Of a stretch of 64,000 nucleotides of DNA, positions 17,465 to 26,621 are shown piece by piece. The position numbers were made by a program, and so were the translations under genes. Each line of letters begins with the position of its first letter. Position 1 is the first letter of the stretch. The stretch is from Citrobacter sp. wls619 (lineage in GTDB: Bacteria; Pseudomonadota; Gammaproteobacteria; Enterobacterales; Enterobacteriaceae). The stretch spans positions 2,387-66,386 of the forward strand of contig NZ_SZXJ01000042.1 in NCBI RefSeq assembly GCF_005281345.1. The letters are read 5' to 3'. A model generated the notes under the pieces. That model was not told where the DNA came from, made no database searches, and saw only the letters and a list, made by a program, of their open reading frames with translations.

Positions 17465-18655
17465 CTAGCGGAGGCTTTTGTATCCACCTATGCGACCATT
17501 CTTAGTGAGCGTAAATTGCCATAACTGAATATCTCTAGACCTGAATGCACCAGCACAAGACAGCAGGTAGTAGCTCCACATCCGATAAAAACGCTCCCCC
17601 ATACGTTCAGAGAACTCAGGCCATGAATTAACGAAGTTTTTATACCACATCAATAATGTTTTATCATAATCAGAGCCAAAATTATGGACATCCTCAATCA
17701 CAAAAAGGCCTTCTGCTGCATTAACGATGTCATTCATAGCAGGAAGAATTCCATTAGGAAAAATATATTTATTGATCCACGGGTCTGCTGGGGTTCCCTG
17801 AATATTTTTACCGATAGTATGAAGTAAAAATATACCATCATCAGTTAAACACCGTTGAGCAACACACATATAGGTATTGTAGTTTTTTTGTCCTACATGC
17901 TCGAACATTCCGATACTAGCAATTCGGTCAAATTTTTCATTTAATTCACGATAATCAGCGAAGCGGAACTCGACAGGTAAGTGTTTATAGCGTTCACGTG
18001 CATACTCAATTTGCTCTTTAGATATAGATACGCCAACACATTCAACGCCATAATGTTCAGCAGCGAATCCTATAAGACTCCCCCAACCGCAACCGATATC
18101 CAGTAAACGCATTCCGGGTTTAAGTTCAAGTTTTTTGCATATTAAATCAAGCTTTGCATCTTGGGCATCATCAAGAGTGGTTGCACCATTACTCCAGTAG
18201 CCGCAGGTATATGTCATTCTTTTATCAAGCATAGCAGCATAAAATTCATTTCCAATGTCGTAATGTTGCACACCTACCTGCCAGGCACGCTTATGCGACT
18301 GCAGGTTGAATAACTTTTCCTTAATAATATTTATTTTTGTCATTAACGGTACGACTTGCTGGTCAAGTTTATGTCTGAGAAGATGACAAAAAAATTCATC
18401 AAGTTCCTGACTATCCCACTTTCCGTCCATGTAAGCCTCACCAAGAGCCAAATTACCTCGTGTGAGAATTTTTGAGGGAAGGTTTTCATCAAATATTTTA
18501 ATATCTTGTGGCCTTTCACCATTAACGGCGACATCAGCGGTGGCAAGAAGGTTCGCGATGAGTTTTCCTGCCGATGTGCGGCTAATATCAACCTCACACC
18601 ATATTTCATTCAGTTCTTCAAATGATGAATTTGATTTTTCTCTTATAGCTGCCAT
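17465..18655 (-). CDS. Cyclopropane-fatty-acyl-phospholipid synthase (second copy)
   Basis: 396-residue SAM-dependent enzyme that converts cis double bonds of membrane phospholipid acyl chains into cyclopropane rings at the inner membrane. The SAM-binding motif LLDIGCGWGSL is near residue 180, and the conserved YTCGYW, MFEHVG and CAGAFRSRDIQLWQ segments are present. E. coli Cfa has 382 residues. The AT-rich island location indicates an acquired paralogue beside the presumed chromosomal cfa. The product would be more acid- and solvent-resistant membranes. It stands alone. Confidence 0.92.
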   Translation of the reverse strand: MAAIREKSNSSFEELNEIWCEVDISRTSAGKLIANLLATADVAVNGERPQDIKIFDENLPSKILTRGNLALGEAYMDGKWDSQELDEFFCHLLRHKLDQQVVPLMTKINIIKEKLFNLQSHKRAWQVGVQHYDIGNEFYAAMLDKRMTYTCGYWSNGATTLDDAQDAKLDLICKKLELKPGMRLLDIGCGWGSLIGFAAEHYGVECVGVSISKEQIEYARERYKHLPVEFRFADYRELNEKFDRIASIGMFEHVGQKNYNTYMCVAQRCLTDDGIFLLHTIGKNIQGTPADPWINKYIFPNGILPAMNDIVNAAEGLFVIEDVHNFGSDYDKTLLMWYKNFVNSWPEFSERMGERFYRMWSYYLLSCAGAFRSRDIQLWQFTLTKNGRIGGYKSLR

Positions 18656-19139
18656 ACACTTAATTCCTGACTTCTGTTAATTGAGTAGTGTTAGTATTTC
18701 ATTATCAGTTAAAATACCACGATGTTTTACAATGACAAACATTATTGTTTCTATATCAAACATATGATTATTTATGACTGGCAGGAATATAACTGGCACA
18801 TATTTAGTGGGAATGCACTTTCATACATAAAATCATGCTACTGTGTAAATTTCCATCAGACAATCTTGAGACATACATGATACCCCCCTCTTCTTATATT
18901 TCGGTCCTGATAATAAGTAGCGGCACAGACTATTCTTCTATTCTCCCCAATAGCTTTGGCTTTAAGAGTACTATCAGCAAGCGTTTCGTACCTGACGGTA
19001 AAATTGATACCCTCGCAGACTAAGTCTACAAATCCATCCGTTAATGTTAAATCAACAGATAGATCCGGGTGGCAATCCTGAAACTGAACGACGCTTCAGA
19101 CAGCAGTAGGCAAACCCCTTCAAGCAGTAAGCATACTTG
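18656..19139. other. Intergenic region upstream of the cfa-like gene
   Basis: AT-rich stretch containing the promoter of the cfa-like gene. No recognisable gene; a 62-codon plus-strand frame at 18835 has no ribosome binding site or family resemblance. Confidence 0.45.
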
Positions 19140-19461
19140 GTGCTGCAATCTATCTGAATGAGAAAGATAACTTACCTCTACCGACTGGAATGATGTACCT
19201 GAGTTCACTGAAGCATACAGACAGGATATCCCTGCTCGCTTCACTTTCCCTATCATCGTTTCTGGTAAATTGGATCAGAATAGGGCTGACAGGGTACTGA
19301 ACAATGGTTATGCAGATCTAGTCACTTACGGTGACCCGTTTGTTGCAAATCCTGTTCCACCTCGTCGTCTTGCTGAAGGTCTGCCGCTGGAAAATTTTAA
19401 CGGTAGCGCATTATTTGGTGTTCCCGAGCAAGGTTACAATGATGACCCCGCCAGGGGATAA
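19140..19461 (+). pseudogene. NemA-type alkene reductase, C-terminal remnant
   Basis: Reading to 19461 gives the C-terminal barrel end of an N-ethylmaleimide-reductase-like Old Yellow Enzyme: DWNDVPEFTEAYRQDI, PIIVSGKLDQ, NGYADLVTYGDPFVANP, PPRRLAEGLPL. A frameshift lies at about 19170 (AAIYLNEKD precedes it in another frame). The N-terminal two thirds are missing. It is a second dead flavin ene-reductase in the island. Confidence 0.8.
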
Positions 19462-19665
19462 ATAATTCATGATATCAAATGTGGTCGGGATGCGTGATCG
19501 GGTATCTCTATTCCTACGATCAGAATTCAGAACACTATTCAGCTGATAATATTTTTCAAACGGAAGATGTTTTTTGCAATCATCCAATATTGCAACATTA
19601 AGATGCATTTTTCTCCTTTTCATAGCATAATGAGTTAATTTTTTATGAATCATTAAAATCCAACA

Positions 19666-20127
19666 ATGAAAATGGATGAGATTGATAACCGCATTTTGCG
19701 GGAATTACAAAAAGACGGGCGCATTCCAAACAATGTGCTGGCCGAAAAAGTCGGTCTATCTCCCTCCCCTTGCCTGCGTCGGGTGAAACAACTAGAGGAA
19801 AGCGGCGCTATAGATCGGTATGTCGCTATCGTCAATCCCACCACGTTAGGGCTCAATTTATCAATCTTCGTTCGCATCTGGCTCGACAGCCAGGGTGAAG
19901 AGGCCGTGGAGCATTTCTGCCGCGAGATCAAGCTACTGCCGGAGGTTGTAGAGTGTCATCTGATGGTGGGAGACTGTGATTTTTTATTACGGATCGTCGC
20001 AACGGACCTGAAAGCATATCGGCAATTTCAGATCAAACATTTGGCGCGCATCAAGGGAGTTCAAAGCATGAAAACAGAACTGCCAATGCAGACTATTAAA
20101 CACACCACCGAACTCCCCATCCGTTAG
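19666..20127 (+). CDS. Lrp/AsnC family transcriptional regulator
   Basis: 153-residue feast/famine regulator. It has an N-terminal HTH (about 5-50, ILRELQKDGRIPNNVLAEKVGLS) and a C-terminal RAM ligand-binding domain with the GDCDFLLRI strand. It converges on the azlC-azlD-brnQ operon, which transports branched-chain amino acids, the typical effectors of this family, so local control is likely. GC content is back to backbone level from here on. Confidence 0.9.
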   Translation: MKMDEIDNRILRELQKDGRIPNNVLAEKVGLSPSPCLRRVKQLEESGAIDRYVAIVNPTTLGLNLSIFVRIWLDSQGEEAVEHFCREIKLLPEVVECHLMVGDCDFLLRIVATDLKAYRQFQIKHLARIKGVQSMKTELPMQTIKHTTELPIR

Positions 20128-20132
20128 GCCTG

Positions 20133-20152
20133 TTGCGGGCTTACGCCCGCAA
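20133..20152. terminator. Hairpin between convergent genes
   Basis: TTGCGGGC pairs perfectly with GCCCGCAA over a TTAC loop between the Lrp-type gene and the convergent operon. There is no U-tract on the plus side and only a short one on the minus side. It may be a bidirectional terminator or a REP-like element. Confidence 0.45.
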
Positions 20153-20154
20153 AA

Positions 20155-20466
20155 TCACGGTTTAGCATCAGTTACGATTCTGTATATACCTTCAATCCCC
20201 GGCATTCCACACCTCAGGTAGAGTCCATTACGCTTCGGGGTAAGCTCAGGTTTCGAGAGCGGCTGGCGGCATATCATCTTGATAGACTGGGGCGTCAGAT
20301 ACGCCATGTTATCAACATAGCGTGTTTGCGAAAGTATTGACGGATAGCTGTCAGACCAGCGCCATATCAGGCCTTCTGCACAACATGCAATCACCAGAAA
20401 CATGCTGCACACGCAAGGATAAAAAACAGCTCTCTGGACCCGTGTCATACCCATTATTGTTGCCAT
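20155..20466 (-). CDS. Small membrane-anchored protein of unknown function
   Basis: 103 residues if started at 20466, overlapping brnQ by 13 nt; an internal ATG (MTRVQRAVF) 6 codons later is also possible. One N-terminal hydrophobic segment with Cys residues (YPCVCSMFLVIACCAEGL) precedes a polar domain with a conserved-looking end (RNGLYLRCGMPGIEGIYRI). I do not recognise the family. It is the last gene of the azl-brnQ operon. Confidence 0.6.
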   Translation of the reverse strand: MATIMGMTRVQRAVFYPCVCSMFLVIACCAEGLIWRWSDSYPSILSQTRYVDNMAYLTPQSIKMICRQPLSKPELTPKRNGLYLRCGMPGIEGIYRIVTDAKP

Positions 20467-21770
20467 GAGGTTTCACGATTGGCTGATTTTCTTCTGTCAA
20501 ACAGTGACGCAATAACCGTCACCACCAGAACAGGCATCAACCAGCCCAACCCCAGATTAGTTAACGGCATCAGTCGCAGAAGGGACAGTGGCCAGACATT
20601 GAAACCCACAGCATCAAGAGCATCGGCTAAACCGAATATAAAGGCGATGAAGGCTGCCGGGGAAATGACCCTCCCCGGAGAGCGAAATTTTGCGCGAACA
20701 AACCAGGTTAAAATCAGCACGACAAAAACAGGATAGATAGCAGTCAGCGCAGGTACGGAGACATTAATCAGCGCCGTCAGCCCCAGGTTGGATACCGCCA
20801 TGGAAAATAAGGCAAAAATCCAGACCAACCCGGCATAACTTACCGGTACAAGAACGGTGAAATAACTCGCACAGGCGCAGGTTAACCCTATCGCTGTGAC
20901 CAAACAGGCAATGGTGATAAGTACACCAAGGAAAACAGAACCGGAGGCGCCATAACTAAAAGCAACATAGGCGCTGAGCACTTCAGCACCATTCGTTGCA
21001 TTGCTCACCAACCCCCCACTTCCCATTCCCAGACGGAAGAGGCTCAGATACACCAGCATCAACCCTACGCCCGCGATCAAACCAGACAACACGGCATAGC
21101 GCGTAATTAATCCTGGAGAACTTACCCCTCGCGATTTGATGGCATTTACCATAACCAAGCCAAAAGCGAGTGCGGCTAGCGTATCCATAGTCAGATAACC
21201 ATTGGTCAATCCCTGAGAAAAAGCGGATGTCGCGTAAGCCCCCACAGGCGATTGTGCTGTTCCTGCCGGTAGCACCAGCACTGTCACAGCAAGCACAATC
21301 AGAGCGGCGACTTTTATGGGAGAAAGGACTTTACCGACCGTATCCAGCAATTTTCCTGGGTACAACGAGACCAGCGCCACAACCCCGAAATAAATAACAC
21401 TCCAGGCGAACAGCCACTTTTCACTCTTAACAAAAGGTTGCAGCGCAAGTTCATACGAAACGGTTGCCGTTCGTGGTGTGGCAAAAAGTGGCCCAATGCA
21501 GAGATAGCATACAATGACCAGCAACAGCCCCACCCGCTTGCCGACAGGCTGGGTAATTAACGCCATTGAACCAGCTGCACGCGCCATTGCAATGGTGGTA
21601 ATAACAGGAAGCCCGACACCAGTCATTAAGAATCCAAGCGCGGCGAACCAAACGGATGTCCCGGCCTGCAAACCAATAAAAGGTGGGAAAATAATATTCC
21701 CAGCGCCGACGAAGAGCGCGAAGTTCATAAAACCTAAAACGATAATGTCTGTGATACGGAGTGTTTTCAT
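20454..21770 (-). CDS. brnQ: Branched-chain amino acid:cation symporter BrnQ
   Basis: 438-residue inner-membrane LIVCS-family transporter taking up Leu, Ile and Val with Na+ or H+. About 12 hydrophobic segments are visible, and the N-terminal signature (GFMNFALFVGAGNIIFPPFIG) is typical. E. coli BrnQ has 439 residues. It lies 36 nt behind azlD. A genomic brnQ normally sits next to proY, so this is probably an additional copy. Confidence 0.9.
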   Translation of the reverse strand: MKTLRITDIIVLGFMNFALFVGAGNIIFPPFIGLQAGTSVWFAALGFLMTGVGLPVITTIAMARAAGSMALITQPVGKRVGLLLVIVCYLCIGPLFATPRTATVSYELALQPFVKSEKWLFAWSVIYFGVVALVSLYPGKLLDTVGKVLSPIKVAALIVLAVTVLVLPAGTAQSPVGAYATSAFSQGLTNGYLTMDTLAALAFGLVMVNAIKSRGVSSPGLITRYAVLSGLIAGVGLMLVYLSLFRLGMGSGGLVSNATNGAEVLSAYVAFSYGASGSVFLGVLITIACLVTAIGLTCACASYFTVLVPVSYAGLVWIFALFSMAVSNLGLTALINVSVPALTAIYPVFVVLILTWFVRAKFRSPGRVISPAAFIAFIFGLADALDAVGFNVWPLSLLRLMPLTNLGLGWLMPVLVVTVIASLFDRRKSANRETSWQQ

Positions 21771-21806
21771 TTTTATATCAGCGTTGTGTTTGTTGGGGGA
21801 AATCAG

Positions 21807-22097
21807 TTAGAGCATAAAACGGAGTAAGGCGGTAGCCAGTACACTGATAAGCACCACCGGCAGCAGCGAAAACCGCATGGCTGCCAGCAGCGCAATAACC
21901 AGCGCCAGCTGATCGGCTACATTGGTGGTGACAAAATGGGGTGCGATAACGGTAATCAACACACAGCCAGGAGCCGCTTCCAGAACGGCCTTCAGCCTCG
22001 GACCAGGTTGTCTCCCATGTAGTACGGCATAGCCAAGAATGCGCGTCAGATAGGTCGTCAGCGCCATCAATAAAATGGTCAGTAACGTCAGGCTCAT
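21807..22097 (-). CDS. azlD: AzlD family branched-chain amino acid export subunit
   Basis: 96-residue hydrophobic protein with about 4 membrane segments, the small partner of AzlC (compare YgaH of YgaZH). The start MSLTLLTILLMA at 22097 overlaps the azlC stop by one base (TGATG), which fixes it; a longer upstream frame is only out-of-frame azlC sequence. Confidence 0.85.
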   Translation of the reverse strand: MSLTLLTILLMALTTYLTRILGYAVLHGRQPGPRLKAVLEAAPGCVLITVIAPHFVTTNVADQLALVIALLAAMRFSLLPVVLISVLATALLRFML

Positions 22098-22825
22098 CAC
22101 TTTTTCCCATTCATCAGCAAGATAGTAACAATTCCTGAGAGTGCGCCGACGGGAACATAGGCTGCTCCCGGACACAGATGCCACGTCAGGCCTGCACAAA
22201 CAAGACTCACCAGCCAGGGGATTGCTGGCCGAAATCCTTTCCACATCCCTTTCAGTAACACCAGGAATACGGCTGGAAATGCCATATCGAATCCCCAGAC
22301 AGTGATATCACCTAGCACCGGGCCAACGACAACGCCAATACCCGTAGACAGAACCCAGATCAGCCAAAGTAAGATAGCTACGCCAGCGTAGAACCCCATA
22401 CTAAAACCCGACATACCCTGCTGCCTGCGCTTTGCTTCATCAGCAATCCCCATTGCCCAACTTTCATCACACATAAAGAACAGTGCGAGGAATGCCTGCC
22501 TGCGTGGAAGATGCGCTAAAAAAGGCGCAAGTGAAGCCCCCATTAACAAATGCCGGCAGTTCACGAGAAGGCTGACAAGCACAATGGTCAGTACATGAGG
22601 TGGCGAGGTCCAGAGCGACAAAGCGGCAAACTCTGAACCACCGCCAAAGTTAAGACCGGTCATTAACATTAACTCCGCGGCCGTCATCCCTTTTTGGGCA
22701 GCCTGCGTACCCAACAATAATCCAAAGGGAATAAAACCAATCATGACGGGGACAGCCGCCATAGCACCGCGGCTGATTTCACGACGATTAGCAGAACGGA
22801 AAAAGAAGGAAACTGTACCGAACAT
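22097..22825 (-). CDS. azlC: AzlC family branched-chain amino acid exporter
   Basis: 242-residue inner-membrane protein of the LIV-E (YgaZ/AzlC) family, forming an exporter with AzlD. The typical segment PVMIGFIPFGLLLGTQAAQKG and the DESW motif (CDESWAMG) near residue 120 are present. GGAG lies before the ATG. First gene of azlC-azlD-brnQ, an unusual union of an exporter with an importer for the same amino acids. Confidence 0.88.
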   Translation of the reverse strand: MFGTVSFFFRSANRREISRGAMAAVPVMIGFIPFGLLLGTQAAQKGMTAAELMLMTGLNFGGGSEFAALSLWTSPPHVLTIVLVSLLVNCRHLLMGASLAPFLAHLPRRQAFLALFFMCDESWAMGIADEAKRRQQGMSGFSMGFYAGVAILLWLIWVLSTGIGVVVGPVLGDITVWGFDMAFPAVFLVLLKGMWKGFRPAIPWLVSLVCAGLTWHLCPGAAYVPVGALSGIVTILLMNGKK

Positions 22826-23023
22826 AAATACTCCTTTTATGAAGGTGTATTATAAGTTTTGGGGACTGGCATCGGGATGCGTTTTCGTCGTAATAAGCGC
22901 CTTATTTGGCGTTGGATTCCAATAATTCACTCATTTATGAAATCCAGCGTCATTGAGGGCCACATCTCTGGATTATGCGCCAGCGGGAGAACCAGCCACA
23001 GCCAGTTCTCCTCTTTCATTACG

Positions 23024-24013
23024 TTAGGATGCCGCATTATCCGAGGCTACGGAGAACGAGGGCAGAACATCCTCAATCAACTCCTGTAACACCTCTTTCG
23101 CCGGTCGCTGGCTTGGCTTGAGGTTAAGCGTGATATGCGATACGCCTATACTCTCCTGCTGCTTCCAGAATTCCATCAAGGTGTTACGCCCTGCGCGCAT
23201 GAAAATATTGTTGAACAGGCGTAAAGGCTCATTCGGGTTTTCACTTAACTCAAGGAAGTTTGCGTAGCCAAAGGGATGCCAGGTCTGGCCATCACCCAGC
23301 TCAGCAATTTCCTTCACGATATCGCCAGCGCGTTTAGGATCAACACCGTGCCAAATCCAGGCATCGGAGTGATTCGCGATCCAGGACATATCCTGGCGAG
23401 CACGGCCAATGGTGATCATTGGCAGACGTGGAACAGCGGGTTTCGGCACCAGATCAATCCCGCCGTTGAAATTGCCGTAATATTCTGTCGTGCCTTTTGG
23501 AAAACGGTTCTCCGTGAGCAAACGAATAACATCCCACGCTTCCCTGAACCGGTCGGCACGATTGTTAAACTCATAACCAAACGCCGGGTACTCTACAGGA
23601 CGGTCACCGCTCGACATACCCAGCAGCAAGCGGCCACCTGACAAGCGATCCACGCTTGCCGCCTGTTTTGCCGTGAGGACCGGGTTTCTCAGCGGGGAGA
23701 CTATTCCGGCAGTACCTAGGGCAATATTTTTGGTCACGCCAGCGAGGTAACCCAAATCAACCATCGGGTCATACACCTGGCCTGCATCACCAAAGTTGGG
23801 GTCATAGAACGGAACGTCGCGTAACCACAAGGCAGAAATTCCGCCTTCATCGGCCATTTGCGCTAATTCACGGTGATCGTCCATATCCGGGATCGGGCCT
23901 TCCGGATAACCCTTAAACGGCGCGATAAGCCCAAAAGTCAGTTTTCCCGGCTGGAATACACGTTTGAAAGCGGCATGCTGCTGAAGATGCGAAGGTAATG
24001 TGAGTTGAGTCAT
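23024..24013 (-). CDS. Luciferase-like (LLM class) flavin-dependent oxidoreductase
   Basis: 329-residue bacterial-luciferase-fold enzyme that would use reduced FMN and oxygen. The beginning (GKLTFGLIAPFKGYPEGPIPDMDDH) and segments LGTAGIVSPLRNPVLTAKQ and GGRLLLGMSSGD are typical of LLM TIM barrels. It is preceded by one copy of the shared operator (24072-24098) and followed by non-coding DNA, so it is a single-gene unit of the putative LysR regulon. The reduced flavin could come from the reductase at 28688. Substrate unknown. Confidence 0.88.
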   Translation of the reverse strand: MTQLTLPSHLQQHAAFKRVFQPGKLTFGLIAPFKGYPEGPIPDMDDHRELAQMADEGGISALWLRDVPFYDPNFGDAGQVYDPMVDLGYLAGVTKNIALGTAGIVSPLRNPVLTAKQAASVDRLSGGRLLLGMSSGDRPVEYPAFGYEFNNRADRFREAWDVIRLLTENRFPKGTTEYYGNFNGGIDLVPKPAVPRLPMITIGRARQDMSWIANHSDAWIWHGVDPKRAGDIVKEIAELGDGQTWHPFGYANFLELSENPNEPLRLFNNIFMRAGRNTLMEFWKQQESIGVSHITLNLKPSQRPAKEVLQELIEDVLPSFSVASDNAAS

Positions 24014-24071
24014 TTGAATTCCTGCTGATTAATTTAATTAGGTCTGTTGCAATACAGTAAAACAAATATTC

Positions 24072-24098
24072 GGGAATGTGCTTCCCATGTGATGGGAC
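24072..24098 (-). promoter_or_regulatory. Shared LysR-type operator, copy 1
   Basis: In the direction of the LLM gene it reads TCCC-N7-GGGAA-GCACA-TTCCC, one mismatch from the common pattern in the distal half-site. It lies 59-85 bp upstream of the start codon, followed by GAATATTT and TTTACT, which recur at the other copies. Confidence 0.75.
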
Positions 24099-24126
24099 GA
24101 ATTTATTCAGGGGAGTAATGAGCAAT

Positions 24127-24151
24127 AAAAAGCCCGCGACTGGAGCGGGCT
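24127..24151 (-). terminator. Rho-independent terminator of the ene-reductase gene
   Basis: On the minus strand AGCCCGC-7 nt-GCGGGCT is followed by TTTTTATT, 15 bp after the stop of the gene at 24166-25323. It separates that gene from the next operator. Confidence 0.85.
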
Positions 24152-24165
24152 CTGGGGGATGATAA

Positions 24166-25323
24166 TTAAAGATAGGTGACGTTATCTATCTGTCGTTTTG
24201 AATCGTCATTGAGGCCAAGAATATCAAACCCTGGCATGTCGCGTATAAACTCCAGGAATGGCGGCTTGATCCCTAAATCATCAAGGTCGGCGGCGTGAAG
24301 CTGGTAACGAATAGCCTCTTCATCGCCGGAGATAACTTTTTCTACCCAGTTAGGTTCAATAATAAGCTGGTGTCCCAGCGCAACAAAATCAATATCAGCC
24401 TGTACCACCTCCTCGGCTTGCTGAGGCGTGCGAACATTACCAACGGCGATGATCGGCTTTCTCGGGCTGACTTTTTTCAATTGGGTAATAATCGGTTCAA
24501 TGTTCTCTTTATCACGCATTGACGTACGCCATACCGAGCCCATAGAAACGTGAATATAATCAAGCTCTGTATGCTGAAGCTCCCCAATGAAATATTTGGT
24601 GTCGTTCAGCGTAATGCCGGGTTCTTCCAGCTCTTCCGGCGATAAACGATATCCAACAATAAATGACGGCGAAGCGTATTTATTTTTTACCTTCATCACT
24701 TCGTCAATCACCGCCAATGGCAGGTTGAGTCTTTTATCCAGGCTGCCACCCCATTCATCAGTACGACGGTTTGAGTGTGGAGAGACGAACTGCTGTAACA
24801 GGTAGGTGTTTGCGCCATGAAGTTCGATGCCATCAAATCCTGCCTCGATGGCGCGCCGAGTAGCCTGGGCGAAATCGTTGATGAGGTTGACCACTTCATC
24901 TGCACTTAATTCTCGCGGTGTTGCAGCCCCGCTACGCGGCGCAGCAACCGCACTGGCGCTTACCGGCTGCAGGCCACGGGTGATCCATTGATTGGTCATG
25001 CGTCCCGCACTGAAAATTTGCAAAATGGCCTTGGCTCCGCGCGCTTTAATCGCATGGGCAAGTTTCGCCAGTCCCGGGATTTTGCTGTCGTCATCGGCAC
25101 CTAATTGCCCTTCAAAGCCTTTTCCTTCTTTATTAATGTAGGCCACCGGCGTAATAAACAACCCAACACCACCTGCGCGCTGCTGCATATAATTAATTTC
25201 TTCGAGCGTCACCGTCCCATCCTCAAATGACATTTGCTCTGTCATTGGTGGTAATACAACACGGTTTTTAATGACAACACCATTAGGCAATGTAAAAGGT
25301 TTTAAAAAGCGATAATCCTTCAT
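24166..25323 (-). CDS. NADH:flavin oxidoreductase (Old Yellow Enzyme family)
   Basis: 385-residue FMN-dependent TIM-barrel enzyme reducing activated C=C bonds or related substrates. The catalytic/substrate-binding His-x-x-Asn is in ELHGANTYL near residue 173, followed by NRRTDEWGGS; the FMN-binding VVLPPMTEQM segment is near residue 25. It is a full-length, single-domain member. CTGGAG precedes the ATG. It is the second unit of the putative LysR regulon, with its own operator and terminator. Two other Old Yellow Enzymes of the island are dead, so this is the survivor. Confidence 0.9.
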   Translation of the reverse strand: MKDYRFLKPFTLPNGVVIKNRVVLPPMTEQMSFEDGTVTLEEINYMQQRAGGVGLFITPVAYINKEGKGFEGQLGADDDSKIPGLAKLAHAIKARGAKAILQIFSAGRMTNQWITRGLQPVSASAVAAPRSGAATPRELSADEVVNLINDFAQATRRAIEAGFDGIELHGANTYLLQQFVSPHSNRRTDEWGGSLDKRLNLPLAVIDEVMKVKNKYASPSFIVGYRLSPEELEEPGITLNDTKYFIGELQHTELDYIHVSMGSVWRTSMRDKENIEPIITQLKKVSPRKPIIAVGNVRTPQQAEEVVQADIDFVALGHQLIIEPNWVEKVISGDEEAIRYQLHAADLDDLGIKPPFLEFIRDMPGFDILGLNDDSKRQIDNVTYL

Positions 25324-25393
25324 TTCAACTCCAGAATGAATTTGAAAACAACAACGTGATTTATCAAGTTTTCACATACTAGAGTAAATATTC

Positions 25394-25420
25394 GGGAATG
25401 TGCTTCCCATAACCGGGGAA
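25394..25420 (-). promoter_or_regulatory. Shared LysR-type operator, copy 2
   Basis: Toward the ene-reductase it reads TTCCC-N7-GGGAA-GCACA-TTCCC, a perfect fit, 71-97 bp upstream of the start, followed by GAATATTTACTCTAGTATG, nearly the same as at copy 3. Confidence 0.8.
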
Positions 25421-25476
25421 TATAAAGAGCAGATTGCGGCAAATACATCACAATATTCGCCGCAGCGCTGTCTGGT

Positions 25477-26466
25477 TCAGGAGATCTCAGCAATATCTCG
25501 CATCACTTCAGCGGCCACAATATGAGATCGCTGACGGGCCAGTGGGTCATAGATACGGCTGTCGATAATCAGTTCGTCAACCCCCGTGCTCGCGATAACC
25601 TCACGTAACCACGTGCCGACTCGCTGCTTATCACCCGCAGCGGTAAACGCCATCACCTGGTTCAACACCTGCCGCTCGTGCGATGGCAGGCTGGGGATAT
25701 AGTTATCTATCGGCGGCTGAAGCAAGCCTGGGCGTCCCATGTGTAAGTCCAGCATCCATCGTTGATGTGAACTGGCGAGGTACTCTGCTTCCTCATTCGT
25801 GTCTCCAAGGAACAGATTTACCCCCGCCATAACGTAGGGTTTGGCCAACTGCGGTGACGGCTTGAAATTGTTGCGGTAATGCGCAATCGCCTGCATTAAG
25901 AAGCGAGGTGCAAAATGCGAAGCAAAGGCATACGGCAACCCAAGTTTAGCCGCCAGATCGGCACCATGAAGGCTGGAGCCAAGTATCCAGACAGGTACAT
26001 CGTGCGGTTCCGGTACGGCTCGTACGGGGCGTCGATGATTATCGGCCAGATAATCCATGACCTCCACGACATCCTGATTAAAGTCTCGCTCTGGCGTTAA
26101 ACCGCGCAAAGCGCGTACCGTGGCACCACCACTCCCAGGCGCACGACCGACACCGAGATCAATACGACCAGGATAGAGAGCATCGAGCGAACCAAACTGC
26201 TCTGCAACCACCAATGGCGCATGATTTGGCAGCATGATGCCGCCGGAGCCAACCCTGATAGTGTGAGTTGCGGCGGCAAGCTGAGCGATGATAAGAGCGG
26301 TGGCCGCCGAGCCAATACCCGGCATATCGTGGTGTTCGGCAATCCAGTAGCGGCGGAAACCGTGCTGCTCGACTGTTACCGCCAGTTCACGGGATTCATG
26401 AATCGCGGTGGCCAGGTCCTTGCCTTCACCGATCATGACAAGATCTAATACAGATAAAGCGGTCAT
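25477..26466 (-). CDS. LLM class flavin-dependent oxidoreductase (YhbW/MsnO8-like)
   Basis: 329-residue luciferase-fold protein. Typical segments are [40 protein letters not shown] and [11 protein letters not shown] near residues 45-110. The start at 26466 is chosen for its well-spaced CTGGAG; a start 12 codons upstream lacks one. It is a different subfamily from the LLM enzyme at 23024, so the two are not duplicates. It has its own operator copy upstream. Confidence 0.88.
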   Translation of the reverse strand: MTALSVLDLVMIGEGKDLATAIHESRELAVTVEQHGFRRYWIAEHHDMPGIGSAATALIIAQLAAATHTIRVGSGGIMLPNHAPLVVAEQFGSLDALYPGRIDLGVGRAPGSGGATVRALRGLTPERDFNQDVVEVMDYLADNHRRPVRAVPEPHDVPVWILGSSLHGADLAAKLGLPYAFASHFAPRFLMQAIAHYRNNFKPSPQLAKPYVMAGVNLFLGDTNEEAEYLASSHQRWMLDLHMGRPGLLQPPIDNYIPSLPSHERQVLNQVMAFTAAGDKQRVGTWLREVIASTGVDELIIDSRIYDPLARQRSHIVAAEVMRDIAEIS

Positions 26467-26535
26467 TGTAACTCCAGAATGAATGTTAAAAATAATAAGC
26501 AAATGTTAATTTTTCACATACTAGAGCAAACATTC

Positions 26536-26562
26536 GGGAAAGTGCTTCCCATTATCAGGGAA
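26536..26562 (-). promoter_or_regulatory. Shared LysR-type operator, copy 3
   Basis: Toward the LLM gene it reads TTCCC-N7-GGGAA-GCACT-TTCCC, 70-96 bp upstream of the start and followed by GAATGTTTGCTCTAGTATG, like copy 2. Confidence 0.8.
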
Positions 26563-26621
26563 GCACTGGAGCAGATTAAGTCAGACATTAATGTCTGAAT
26601 AATTAAATAACAGATTAAAGA

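Noticed and set aside
22927..23019. 30-codon minus-strand frame just after the LLM gene
   Set aside because: Starts 5 nt after the stop with no ribosome binding site and no recognisable family; chance cannot be excluded.
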